Below are positions 1 through 9,759 of a DNA stretch of 64,000 nucleotides, piece after piece. Under the pieces are notes generated by a model. The model made no database searches. It was not told where the DNA came from and saw only the letters and a program-made list of their open reading frames with translations. Numbering within the stretch: the first letter of the stretch is position 1; each line of letters starts with the position of its first letter. The stretch comes from Plebeiibacterium sediminum (GTDB taxonomy: Bacteria > Bacteroidota > Bacteroidia > Bacteroidales > Marinilabiliaceae). Made by a program: the position numbers and the translations under genes. Where the stretch lies: the NCBI RefSeq assembly GCF_026013605.1, contig NZ_JAPDPJ010000023.1, positions 19,891 to 83,890 of the forward strand. The letters are read 5' to 3'.

Positions 1-3000
1 CCGTATTTTTAAAGAAATATTGAACAGAATCTTTTCCAAAGAATCCTGGTTTCTTAGTGTATACTAATACACTAGAAATCTCGTCAATAGTTACAGAACC
101 ACTAGAAATATCCGTAGATGTTCCACCTTGACGGTCAAACCAGAATCTTAAATTACCATTATTTCCTGTCTCAGGATCACCTAAGAAATCAATACTCACA
201 TTCCAGGTATCATTTACAGTCTCATCCTGACCTGCTACTATAATTGTTCCTGCATTTTCACCTTTAGTCAAGATTAAATAATCATCTTCAGCATTTAATG
301 GAAACTCTTCTAAATATACAGTTCCATCCATAATTGAGGTACATCCTTTTATACTTGTAGCACGAACTGTATAGATACCTGCATCTGCTCTGGATCCATA
401 GTTTATTGCACGTCCTCTTCCGACACTATCTACTGTCTCAGGCTGAATATCCAATCCATTAAGTAATAAACTATATACAGTAAGATCTTCTTCAGGTGCT
501 GAATTATCAAGGATGATTTCATCTGAACTTGTTAATCCGTAACACATTTCGGTACAATCAAGATTACCTATTTGTAAAATCTCAACATTTGGTGTAGGAT
601 TCATTACTATAGTAAAGTTTTCAAAGCTATAAGTAGCACATCCACTCTCATAATTACGAGCGATAATATAATATTCACCTTCTTGAATATTTTCAAATAA
701 AATATCTCCTCCATTTCCATCATCAAAACCGACTGTAGTTCCATCTATATTCTTTAATTGATATCCTCTATCAGGTTCTGTATTATGTATAACTATAGAA
801 ATACCATCTTCTCCTTCACAATATTCATTAGACGACAACTCATAATCTGGTAATGCGGGAGCATCTTTAAAATTAACTTCAACGGTTCCCATTAATAAAT
901 CACATCCTCCATCTGCTTCAGCATAAATTTCATAAATTTCTGATGTTCCTATATCTGCAACAGCCCATGAAATAGCTTCTCCAGAAACACTGGCAATAGC
1001 ATCTTGAATAGGTCCTGTTGAATCTTCTAACCTATAAGTCCTTCCCGCCTCTGAATCTGTAATACCAACATTGGTGCCTACTGAACCACATACATTTGTT
1101 GCATCAGCATAGACTGCATGCGATGTAGGCTGAGGAACACTTGCAAGAGTAACAGAAGTTCCGTTATTAATTGAAATTTCACAAGCATCACCTCCTCTTG
1201 AGGCTACAAAACTATAGGTACCTTCAGTAAACATACCAAGTGAAAGAACTCCTGAAGCTGCTGGATCACTATCTGATACTTCGGCAACTACACTATTACT
1301 AGTTTCATCAATTACTTGATATACCACATTTGGTTCATGATCAGTTAACCTGAATTCTACTCCAGCATCACTTTCACAATATAAATCATTATCAAATTCA
1401 ATGAGCTGGTTGACAGGAGCTGGACTTAACTGAGTAATTACAAAACCATTCATACTAGATGTACATCCTTTATCAGTTGTTGCTATAACAGTATATGTTC
1501 CTATATCAGTAAACTTACCAAAAGTAATAGTATCTGTTGCAGCCCCACCTATAGCTGGTGTACTCAATGCATCACCCAAAATAGTACCATTATCGTATTG
1601 AAGCATATAAGACACGCCTTCTTCTGAATTATCTAAAGAAATTTCAGCTCCATCAGCCATATCACAGAATTCTCCTGATCCAATCATGCGGTACGCTTCA
1701 GGTAATGGATTTACATTTAATACTACTCTATTCGCCATTTCAATTGTACAACTTGCTGAAGTTCCTATAACAAGATATTCTCCTTCATTATTAACAGTTG
1801 GAAAATCCATAGCACTTCCATTACCTACGATTACTTCTTCTGCACTTTCTCCTGAAACACCATATTTATGACTTAACCATAATTCGTAAGTAACTCCTGA
1901 TTCTGTATCATTTAAACCAAATATCACACCTGGATCTCCATTACAAATTTCACCTTCTCCAGTAACCACCTGCTTAGTTAATACACCTGCAATGTCAATA
2001 AATACACTACCCGATAAATATATAGAACAACCATCTAGTGTGGCCATTGCGGTATACTCTGCATTATCCTTATCTACTATAGGAGCAAAATCAATGTCAT
2101 TACCATCTCCCATAATTGATGGTAGACCAGCGTCATAGTAATTTGCTCCAACTTTTTTAACAAGGGTATATTGAACACCCGACTGTGACATTATAACTGT
2201 TACAATTGATCCATCGTCACAACCTGTTCCATTATAAGTTTCTGATATAAAGCGGTCTTCTGGCAAAGGTTTTTCTGTAATTACAAAAGTTCCATTCATA
2301 ATAGATTGACAAGATGTAACACCGTCGTTACGTTGAGCAACAACTTCATAATTACCTGATGCTGTTACCTCTAACTGTAACACACCACCAGTTCCAGCCA
2401 CAGACGCTCCATATGAATCATCATCCAGATTATGTAATGAATAATTAACATTAGATTCTGATCCTGACATATTAATATAAGTTGACGATCCAGAACAGTA
2501 ATCTCCATCACTTGTCAAATCAAACACTGTTGGCAATGCATCTACCTGAACTTCAACAGTATTAACCATATCTGTAGTACAATCAACATCAGGAACTCTT
2601 GCTTGTACAGAATAAACACCTGCTGTATTTTGTAAACCGGTAAATACTAATGGAGTACCAACAGCATCTGTACCTGTAATCGTTTCTATTAATGTAGTAC
2701 TATTTAAATATAAACTATAGTCAACACCTTGTTCCTGATTATCAATACTTATACTTACCCCTGCATCACCTGCACAATAATGTCCATTATTATCAGCAAC
2801 AACATTGTAAGCAGTTGGGTTAGAAATAACAGATACATCTGCATAACCTGTCATAGGAAACTGACATCCGGAAGCAGATTCAACTCGAACAGTATATGTT
2901 CCTTCAGCAGCAATTGTACCGAATGTAATAGCTCCATTATTTCCTACAGCAGAAATACCTGTATCATTACCATCCAGGAATAATTTGTAAGTAACACTAT

Positions 3001-6000
3001 TATCCAAAGATCCATCCAAACCAATTTCTACTCCAGCTTGTCCTTCACAATATCTACCATCTGTAATATCTGATGGATTTGCAGGATTAATAACATAAAC
3101 CCCAAACGGAACATCGGATCCATCACCAACTATAGCAAAGGTTCCAGCCATATAACGCTGACATCCACTATTAATATTCTGAGCTATAATCGTGTATGTA
3201 CCAATTCCCAACTGAGCACTAAAGTCTAGTTGTGATCCATCACTTCCTATCAATACTTCGACAGGGGCATCATCTAGTAATAATGTATATTCCACATCTG
3301 ATTGTGAATTATCTAAGGAGATCACATGACCAGCCCCACCATTACAACCAGTTACTGAACCAGTTGGAGTCAAATTATAAATAGTCGGTAAAGAATATTC
3401 AGTAATAGTAACCCTATTATTCATTTCAAATCGTACCCCCGGTACTGATGTATAATAAGCCTCAACTCTATATTCTTCAGTTCCTGTAATATTATCCCAA
3501 CGAACATCAATAGGATTTGAACTACTAAACATAATAGAAGAGCCTACAATTGAATTATCAGAACCTCTTATTAACTCATAGGTAACTCCGTCCTGAGGAA
3601 CTCCCCCAACATATACACTAACACCTGTACCTCCTTCACAATAAGAAGGTTCTGTAGACAAAACATCTAGCAAAACTATATTATCAAAGACATGCATAAT
3701 TGTATCTATTGATGACATACAATTATTTATATCGTAAACATCTACAGTAACAATATCATTATCTACAAAAGAATTTGAGCTATAAATATTATTTACATCC
3801 CTTGATTGTGAGACAGTTGAGTTTATAAAATACTCGTATTCAGTACCTCCACCTGCAGTCAATGTAACATTTGTTCCACTAATGAACGAATTACTTGGTG
3901 CAATAGTTAAAGTTGGCGTTGGTAGTGGATTAACAGTTGTTGTAATACCACTTGTTGTAGCTGAACAACCAGAAGTACTATAGGAAACTATTGCAGTAAC
4001 TTCCTCTCCATCAGACAATGATGTAGTAATATATTCATCATTACCTCCAGGTCCCTGCACACTAACTCCATCTACAAAAAATTCATATACATCTCCACCT
4101 GTTGCTGTAAATGTAACTTCATCATTAGCACATATAGTATTATCAATATCTGAACTTGACAAGGAAACTACTGGAACCGGATTTACAGTAATTGATATTC
4201 CTGAATGAGTAGCAACACAACCATAAGCATCTGTAACCTGGACAGTTACATTATCATTATTTTCTAATGTATTAGAAATATATTCATTATTAATTCCTGG
4301 TCCTTGAACACTTACACCATCAATAAAAAATTCATAATTATCACCACCACCAGCTGTGAATGTAATATCCTCATTCTCACAAATTAATGTTTTATCAGAA
4401 ATTAAGGTTGCAACTGGTTTGCTAATAGTTACATGAATTGTTTCACTTGTTAGTTCACAATTGAAACTGTCAAAAACAATTGCTTCTACATCAAAATCAT
4501 TTGTGGCAGACCAAGTAAATGTATTTGTAGCACTTTGACTACCTTGAGGATTTCCATTTACAACAAATTGATAAGTCAAAGAACCAGACCCAGAACCTGA
4601 TGCAGTAAAAGTTACTACTTCATTTTCACAAACAGTTGTCTTGTCACTCACTAATGTAATCGCAGGCAAATCATGAATATTCATTGTTATAGAAGTGGAA
4701 GCTCCAAAACAATCACCTTCATATGCAACTACATTAACCGTATTACCATTTTCTAAAACTGTAGTAATTAATGTATTTGAGGTTCCATCCTGAAGTACTT
4801 CTGTTCCATTTCTATAAAAAATGTATCTGTCAAATCCTGATGAAGCAACAAAATCTACTGGAGTACCAAAACAAACTTCATTTCCTCCGGCACTAGTAAT
4901 ACTAAGAACTGGAACAGGATTTGCATTGATTGTCATTGCAATAATGTCAGAATTATCTGTACATGACGTAGTATTATCAGTTGCAACAACATAAATTTGA
5001 TCTCCATTTTGTAAATCTGGTGTAGTATATGTTGCTGAACCCGAATGAACAGACTGATCAACACCTCCTCTGATGAGATGAAAGTTATAACTATAGTTTC
5101 CAGTACCATCAGTAGCAGCTGCATTAAATGTTACATCAACACCAGCACATACTGTAGTTGCTCCAGGACTTGGAGCACTAACACTAAGGTTAGCAGTAAC
5201 TTGGTTAACAGTAACAGATGCAGAACCAGTTAAATCAGAACTTTGTGATGTACATAATGCATCACTCAATCCAACCACAACATAAGTAGCTGAGGCTGAT
5301 GTCGTAATAGTCTCTACATGAGTGCTATTAGTTATATTATTAATCGTATAATCGGTTGTTCCATCATTATAGGTAATATTCCAAGGTCCAGTACCTATAA
5401 GATTAAAAGTAAGATCAGTAGTTTCGCCAATACAAATAGAATTATCTCCGGAAATACTAGCTTGAGGTCTAGGGTTTACATTAATTGTTACTAAACCAGT
5501 AATTTCACTAGCCTGTGATGAACATAATGAAGCGTCCGCCAACGACGTAATTTGATATGCAGTAGTTGTGCTAGGCGATACACTTAACACATATGGGCTA
5601 GAATTAACTGTAACAGTATGATCTGTACCATCATTATATGTTAAATCCCAAGGACTTGATCCAGTTAAGGTAAATGTAATATCTGTACTCTCTCCATCAC
5701 AAATAGTGGCATTACCAGATACAACTCCTGTAGGTCTTTCATTAACTGTAACTGTAGCGGGACCTGAAAAATCACTATTTATGGAAGTACATAATTGATC
5801 AGAAAGAGCTACAATACTATATACACTTGTAGTGCTAGGACTCACGTTAACAATATAAGGGTTCGTATTAATATTATTAACAATGATATCAGATGTACCG
5901 TCATTATATGTTAAATCCCATGGTCCAACACCTGTAAAAGTAAATGATATATTCGTATTATCACCATTACATATTGTTGCATCACCAGATACAATTCCTG

Positions 6001-8359
6001 TAGGTCGTGCATTCACAGTCACAGTTCCTGATCCTGTTAAATCAGATGGAACTGCAGTACAATTAGCATCCGATAAAGCTGAAATAACATAAGTTGCATT
6101 GGAGGTTGGAGATACGACTAAATTGTATGATGCCACATTAATACCGTTAATTACGTGATCTGAACCATCATTATATGTTAAATTCCAAGGTGCTGTACCT
6201 GTAAAATTTATTGTTAAGTTCGCATTATCTCCATTACATATGGTTTCATTTCCACTTATTATTGCAGTTGGTCGTTCATTAACTGATACAACAGCGCTAC
6301 CTGTCATTTCACCATTTTGAGCATCACAACCATTATTATCAGAGAGACTTACTAAATTATAAGTTGTAGTAACAGTCGGTGAAACAGTAATTATATGAGG
6401 ACTTGATAATATATTATTAATAACATGATCAGTACCATCATTATAGATTAAACTCCAAGGAGCCGTTCCCGTTAGAGTAAAACTAACCTGAGCTACATCT
6501 CCATCACATATTGTAGTTGTTCCACTTACTACTCCTGTAGGTCTTGGATTTACAGTAACAATAGCAGAACCTGACAGATCACCAGAATTAGACGTACACT
6601 GACTATCTGACAATCCTGTAATAGTATAGGTTGTTGTAGCTGAAGGAGAAACTGTTAAATAATAAGGTGAAGCATTAGCAGTAACAGTATGATCTGTACC
6701 ATCATTATAAGTAATATCCCAGGGACCTACTCCTGTTAAAGTAAAAGTAAGATCTGTATTGTCGCCATTACAAATAGTAGCATCACCAGAAATACTTCCT
6801 GTTGGACGCTCTATTACTGTAACAGTTGCTGTACCTGTATATTCTCCAACATTAGATGTACAATTACCATCACTTAAGCCAGTAAAACTATAAGTCGTTG
6901 TTGAAGTAGGACTTACCACCAAATCATAAGATGCTGTATTTACCGTAATAGTATGATCTGTTCCATCATTATATGTAACATCCCATGGACCAGTTCCAGT
7001 TAAATCAAAATGTATTGTTGTTGAACCTCCATTACAAATAGTTGAATTCCCACTCAGAACTCCAGTTGGTCTTTCATTTACCGTAACTGTCGCTGATCCA
7101 CTCAATTCAGAGGCATTAGCAAAACAGCTATTTGCATCTTCTACACTAACTAAACTATATGAAGTTGTAGAAGCAGGATTTACTGTTAGTATATAAGGAT
7201 CATCACTTGTTGAAAAAGTTTGATCAGCTCCATCATTATATATTACTGTCCAGGGTGCAGTGCCAGTAAAATCAAAAGTTAAATCCGCAGATGTACCATT
7301 ACAAATTGTAGCATCTCCGGATAAAGAAACGGTTGGACGAGTATTAACTGTTACTATTATTATTTCTTCAGAAAAACAACCAGTAGTATTATTTGTTCCT
7401 CTGACCGTATAAGTAGTCGTGGTTGTTGGTGATACATCAAAGGATGCCCCTGTGTGCTCAGGAGATCCACCTGATCCATCATCCCAAGTATATGTAACAT
7501 CTGGATCCATATCACTTGTTGCACTTATAATCGTTGAATTACCACTACATATTGATACATCGCCACTTGTAGTTAGAACTGGATTATTATAGACAGTTAA
7601 AACAGGGGAACCATTCATCGTATTAGTACAAGAACTACCAGTTTTTCTGGATACTTCAACAGTATAGGTACCGGCAACATCTACTGTCCAATTAATAGGT
7701 GAACCATCAACTCCATCAGTTGAACTTGTAGCATTACTTCCATCAACTAATAACTGATAGGCATAACCTGATTCTGAATTATTCAGTGTTAGAACAACAG
7801 AATTACCAGAACAAATAGAAGTTGCATTAGCTGTTAAATTATATATAGTTGGAGATTTGTAGACTCTAGTATTATCACTATTACCCGTATCAAATCCCGA
7901 GCCACCAGCAGGTAAACCTGCAGCATTTAACACGGAATACCCAATCCATATATCATAATCGTTCCTAAATTGAGGAGCTACACGCTGAGGATAAAACTCT
8001 AAATATGCATCAACAGTACCCGGATTAATTACTTCTCCCCACTCATCATGATTTTCAGGATTTCCGGCTACACTAACAACAATTTCCCAAACTACGCGTG
8101 TTGCAGTAGGAGAAAACAAAGAAGGATCAGGCACGGTAATATTCACAAATTCATCAGTAGAACAATAAGAATCTTCCAATGAAGATATAGCACCGCTTAG
8201 TCCTTTTAAAGAAGAACCCTTTAGTGAACTTGTAGAATGACCAAAATACTCCTTGATCATTTTAACCTCCTTTTTACTTGGCCCTGTTTGCGCTTTCAAA
8301 ATAACAAATGACATTGCTAGAAGGCACACAAACATCAATCGGTTTAAGTTTTTCATCAT
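1..8359 (-). CDS. Giant secreted multi-repeat Ig/PKD-like surface protein (3' end outside window)
   Basis: One frame stays open on the minus strand from the ATG pair at 8359/8356 to the window edge (about 2,786 codons), so the C-terminus is not visible. Residues 1-24 are a signal peptide ending in the typical Bacteroidota '..LKAQ'. A unique N-terminal domain of about 150 residues follows (CSTDEFVNITVPDP...), then more than two dozen Ig/PKD-like beta-sandwich domains of 80-100 residues. Many carry a single Cys near the start of the unit and 'G(D)xxICxGxS' or 'YxLxxDG' motifs. Three repeat classes follow one another: 7345-5200, 5200-3680 and 3680-20 (listed separately). Families of this kind are usually T9SS-exported adhesins or SprB-like gliding proteins; a C-terminal sorting domain would confirm that but lies outside. 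The function, adhesion or surface coat, is inference. Confidence 0.85.
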   Translation of the reverse strand, partial: MMKNLNRLMFVCLLAMSFVILKAQTGPSKKEVKMIKEYFGHSTSSLKGSSLKGLSGAISSLEDSYCSTDEFVNITVPDPSLFSPTATRVVWEIVVSVAGNPENHDEWGEVINPGTVDAYLEFYPQRVAPQFRNDYDIWIGYSVLNAAGLPAGGSGFDTGNSDNTRVYKSPTIYNLTANATSICSGNSVVLTLNNSESGYAYQLLVDGSNATSSTDGVDGSPINWTVDVAGTYTVEVSRKTGSSCTNTMNGSPVLTVYNNPVLTTSGDVSICSGNSTIISATSDMDPDVTYTWDDGSGGSPEHTGASFDVSPTTTTTYTVRGTNNTTGCFSEEIIIVTVNTRPTVSLSGDATICNGTSADLTFDFTGTAPWTVIYNDGADQTFSTSDDPYILTVNPASTTSYSLVSVEDANSCFANASELSGSATVTVNERPTGVLSGNSTICNGGSTTIHFDLTGTGPWDVTYNDGTDHTITVNTASYDLVVSPTSTTTYSFTGLSDGNCTSNVGEYTGTATVTVIERPTGSISGDATICNGDNTDLTFTLTGVGPWDITYNDGTDHTVTANASPYYLTVSPSATTTYTITGLSDSQCTSNSGDLSGSAIVTVNPRPTGVVSGTTTICDGDVAQVSFTLTGTAPWSLIYNDGTDHVINNILSSPHIITVSPTVTTTYNLVSLSDNNGCDAQNGEMTGSAVVSVNERPTAIISGNETICNGDNANLTINFTGTAPWNLTYNDGSDHVINGINVASYNLVVSPTSNATYVISALSDANCTAVPSDLTGSGTVTVNARPTGIVSGDATICNGDNTNISFTFTGVGPWDLTYNDGTSDIIVNNINTNPYIVNVSPSTTSVYSIVALSDQLCTSINSDFSGPATVTVNERPTGVVSGNATICDGESTDITFTLTGSSPWDLTYNDGTDHTVTVNSSPYVLSVSPSTTTAYQITSLADASLCSSQASEITGLVTINVNPRPQASISGDNSICIGETTDLTFNLIGTGPWNITYNDGTTDYTINNITNSTHVETITTSASATYVVVGLSDALCTSQSSDLTGSASVTVNQVTANLSVSAPSPGATTVCAGVDVTFNAAATDGTGNYSYNFHLIRGGVDQSVHSGSATYTTPDLQNGDQIYVVATDNTTSCTDNSDIIAMTINANPVPVLSITSAGGNEVCFGTPVDFVASSGFDRYIFYRNGTEVLQDGTSNTLITTVLENGNTVNVVAYEGDCFGASTSITMNIHDLPAITLVSDKTTVCENEVVTFTASGSGSGSLTYQFVVNGNPQGSQSATNTFTWSATNDFDVEAIVFDSFNCELTSETIHVTISKPVATLISDKTLICENEDITFTAGGGDNYEFFIDGVSVQGPGINNEYISNTLENNDNVTVQVTDAYGCVATHSGISITVNPVPVVSLSSSDIDNTICANDEVTFTATGGDVYEFFVDGVSVQGPGGNDEYITTSLSDGEEVTAIVSYSTSGCSATTSGITTTVNPLPTPTLTIAPSNSFISGTNVTLTAGGGTEYEYFINSTVSQSRDVNNIYSSNSFVDNDIVTVDVYDINNCMSSIDTIMHVFDNIVLLDVLSTEPSYCEGGTGVSVYVGGVPQDGVTYELIRGSDNSIVGSSIMFSSSNPIDVRWDNITGTEEYRVEAYYTSVPGVRFEMNNRVTITEYSLPTIYNLTPTGSVTGCNGGAGHVISLDNSQSDVEYTLLLDDAPVEVLIGSDGSQLDFSAQLGIGTYTIIAQNINSGCQRYMAGTFAIVGDGSDVPFGVYVINPANPSDITDGRYCEGQAGVEIGLDGSLDNSVTYKLFLDGNDTGISAVGNNGAITFGTIAAEGTYTVRVESASGCQFPMTGYADVSVISNPTAYNVVADNNGHYCAGDAGVSISIDNQEQGVDYSLYLNSTTLIETITGTDAVGTPLVFTGLQNTAGVYSVQARVPDVDCTTDMVNTVEVQVDALPTVFDLTSDGDYCSGSSTYINMSGSESNVNYSLHNLDDDSYGASVAGTGGVLQLEVTASGNYEVVAQRNDGVTSCQSIMNGTFVITEKPLPEDRFISETYNGTGCDDGSIVTVIMSQSGVQYTLVKKVGANYYDAGLPSIMGDGNDIDFAPIVDKDNAEYTAMATLDGCSIYLSGSVFIDIAGVLTKQVVTGEGEICNGDPGVIFGLNDTESGVTYELWLSHKYGVSGESAEEVIVGNGSAMDFPTVNNEGEYLVIGTSASCTIEMANRVVLNVNPLPEAYRMIGSGEFCDMADGAEISLDNSEEGVSYMLQYDNGTILGDALSTPAIGGAATDTITFGKFTDIGTYTVIATTDKGCTSSMNGFVITQLSPAPVNQLIEFDNDLYCESDAGVEFRLTDHEPNVVYQVIDETSNSVVAEVSDSDPAASGVLSLGMFTEGTYSFVASRGGDACEISINNGTSVTLASVPQPTSHAVYADATNVCGSVGTNVGITDSEAGRTYRLEDSTGPIQDAIASVSGEAISWAVADIGTSEIYEIYAEADGGCDLLMGTVEVNFKDAPALPDYELSSNEYCEGEDGISIVIHNTEPDRGYQLKNIDGTTVGFDDGNGGDILFENIQEGEYYIIARNYESGCATYSFENFTIVMNPTPNVEILQIGNLDCTEMCYGLTSSDEIILDNSAPEEDLTVYSLLLNGLDIQPETVDSVGRGRAINYGSRADAGIYTVRATSIKGCTSIMDGTVYLEEFPLNAEDDYLILTKGENAGTIIVAGQDETVNDTWNVSIDFLGDPETGNNGNLRFWFDRQGGTSTDISSGSVTIDEISSVLVYTKKPGFFGKDSVQYFFKNT
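20..3680 (-). repeat. Class 3 repeats, about 12-13 units of ~95 residues
   Basis: Units recur every 250-310 bases on the minus strand, with Cys/MNG-like motifs ('CxxxMNGxxxV') near 333, 645, 897, 1186, 1461, 1748, 2029, 2309, 2579, 2866, 3150 and 3430. A following 'GxxYxLxLDGxxxxxxxxGxxGxIxFG' strand pair is visible in most. They are more diverged than class 1. The last ~300 bases before the window edge switch to a different, non-repeat domain (...GNLRFWFDRQGG...). Confidence 0.7.
3680..5195 (-). repeat. Class 2 repeats, about six units of ~82 residues
   Basis: On the minus strand, units recur about every 245-255 bases, marked by the Cys codons near 3718, 3970, 4210, 4460, 4710 and 4965. They share the pattern 'VCxxxxVTFTAxGGxxYEFFVDGVSVQGPG'. 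This type is common in Bacteroidota surface proteins. The units are clearly related to one another and distinct from the class 1 units. Confidence 0.75.
5195..7345 (-). repeat. Eight tandem ~88-90-residue repeats (class 1) in the giant surface protein
   Basis: The block encoding 'YNDGT' recurs as ccatcattat-like sequence at 5361, 5628, 5898, 6165, 6435, 6699, 6963 and 7230, spacings of 264-270 bases. Each unit reads roughly xRPTGxxSGxxTICxG..LTFxxTGxxPW..YNDG....PYxxxVSPxxTxxYxLxxxxDxxC. The register is kept in whole codons, so units can expand or contract without breaking the frame. Confidence 0.9.
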
Positions 8360-8735
8360 AATCGTAATATATAATGACTCCTGGTTTTCACGGTCATGGT
8401 TTTAACTAATTTGTACTATCAAGGTCCCAATTTGATAGCATTCACATTTTGTATCAACACATTACAACATTACAAACAACAAATATTGTAATATATAAGA
8501 TCTATTCAACACACAATACTTTAAAAATTCAAGCCCCAACTTCCACGATCCTCGTCAAAAATAACAATAATATTATTTTAAGTAGCATTTTTACTTAATT
8601 CGTTTGTACGAAGACCGCATTTATTAGTTACAACATATAGAACCTGATTAATTTATTTTATACCAACACCGCTAATATTAACATTAACTATATATTTTAT
8701 GTGACAAAATACAATTCTTTATCACTTATTTTTTT
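8360..8735. other. Intergenic, leader of the giant gene
   Basis: A 376-base AT-rich spacer between two minus-strand genes. I saw no clear TAnnTTTG box on the minus strand and no strong hairpin. An AGGAG stretch lies about 18 bases ahead of the giant gene's ATG, too far to be a convincing ribosome binding site. Confidence 0.5.
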
Positions 8736-9392
8736 TTAACTTTTACCCATTATCCCTAACAAAGACAATACTTCTGGATTATCTTCCAAAGCTATTCTAG
8801 CTACTTTAAGATAACTACTAACCCACTGCTGAACTTCTATAGTTTCTTTTTTTACTTTATCATTCAACATTCGAACAACAGCAGTAACTCTTACACACTT
8901 ATCCGACAACTCATTAAGCTCAACCAATTGCTTCTTCAATCCATTCAGATCCTTTTCTTTTATACCAAATTCTGCCATCGATTTTAAATACAAAGAATTT
9001 GATTTTAAGTTATTCACAAAAACAGACACCTGAACAAACCACTTATCATAAGTCCTTGCCCTTACACCTAATAACATTAACGATTCTTGAGCTTCAATAT
9101 TATCAACAAAAGCAATCCTAGCCAACTTGAGATATTTCATATAATTTTTATGAATCTCTTTTTGCATACTTTTCTTTTCTGCGTGGCATGATCTTTTAAG
9201 TTTAGCCTTATCCTGAGCTTCTATATACAACAACCTTAAATTCTCCCACAACCGCCTACCTTCATTAAGTCTGGATTGATTATAACCATAACTACTTACA
9301 GCATTACGAATTTCAGCTTCGCGAATACTATAGGCAGTAATTTCATCCAACTTATATAAAAAGTCTTTCCTTGTAAATTTAGTATAATGCAT
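8736..9392 (-). CDS. Alpha-helical hypothetical protein with an internal duplication
   Basis: This 218-residue protein is not recognised as a named family. It has no signal peptide or membrane segment, is rich in Lys, Glu and Leu, and is predicted mostly helical from composition. Two segments resemble each other: 'YLKLARIAFVDNIEAQESL' and 'YLKVARIALEDNPEVLSLL', about 105 residues apart, each followed by a short Leu-Gly stretch. It therefore seems to be a two-lobed helical repeat protein. It lies upstream of the giant surface gene on the same strand, 376 bases away, so joint transcription is possible but not shown. Being real coding is supported by its length and by the coherent duplication. 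Confidence 0.75.
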   Translation of the reverse strand: MHYTKFTRKDFLYKLDEITAYSIREAEIRNAVSSYGYNQSRLNEGRRLWENLRLLYIEAQDKAKLKRSCHAEKKSMQKEIHKNYMKYLKLARIAFVDNIEAQESLMLLGVRARTYDKWFVQVSVFVNNLKSNSLYLKSMAEFGIKEKDLNGLKKQLVELNELSDKCVRVTAVVRMLNDKVKKETIEVQQWVSSYLKVARIALEDNPEVLSLLGIMGKS

Positions 9393-9759
9393 ATAATACT
9401 GTCTATATATTAAAAATATATGTATAATATATCAAAATAAATTCAAATCTTATAAATATTTATTAATAATCAAAGTTTTATCTATCTTATTTTTATTTGT
9501 ATGTATCTTTTTTTTTATTGTATTATATCAAATTACTTTAGATTATTAAATTATATTTTTTTATATTAACATTTAAAAATACTATATAGGTATTTAAATA
9601 TTATATAATTACATCAGAATAATTTTATAGTAATTTAAAAATTAGATCATAAAAATTATCTATTAGCAATATTATAGCCTGACCATTTGACATAAAAAAA
9701 GCTCTAACTTGAATCTTCATTCAAATTAGAGCTTTCAATAATTTTCTTTAATTTATAAA
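9393..9759. other. AT-rich intergenic spacer
   Basis: A 367-base, very AT-rich spacer between two minus-strand genes. Apart from the terminator at 9692-9734 I see no gene, RNA or clear promoter box in it. Confidence 0.6.
9692..9734 (-). terminator. Intrinsic terminator of the DUF2027-Smr gene
   Basis: Arms at 9699-9713 and 9720-9734 pair over 15 bases with one G-T mismatch around a 6-base loop. On the minus strand they are followed by a run of seven T. The hairpin sits 26 bases after the stop codon. Confidence 0.85.

Noticed and set aside
1686..6092. Several small open frames (61-84 residues) at 1686-1871, 2729-2983, 4933-5124, 5045-5233 and 5883-6092
   Set aside because: They lie inside the giant minus-strand gene, in other frames, and have compositions set by its repeats. 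No domain or start signal supports them.
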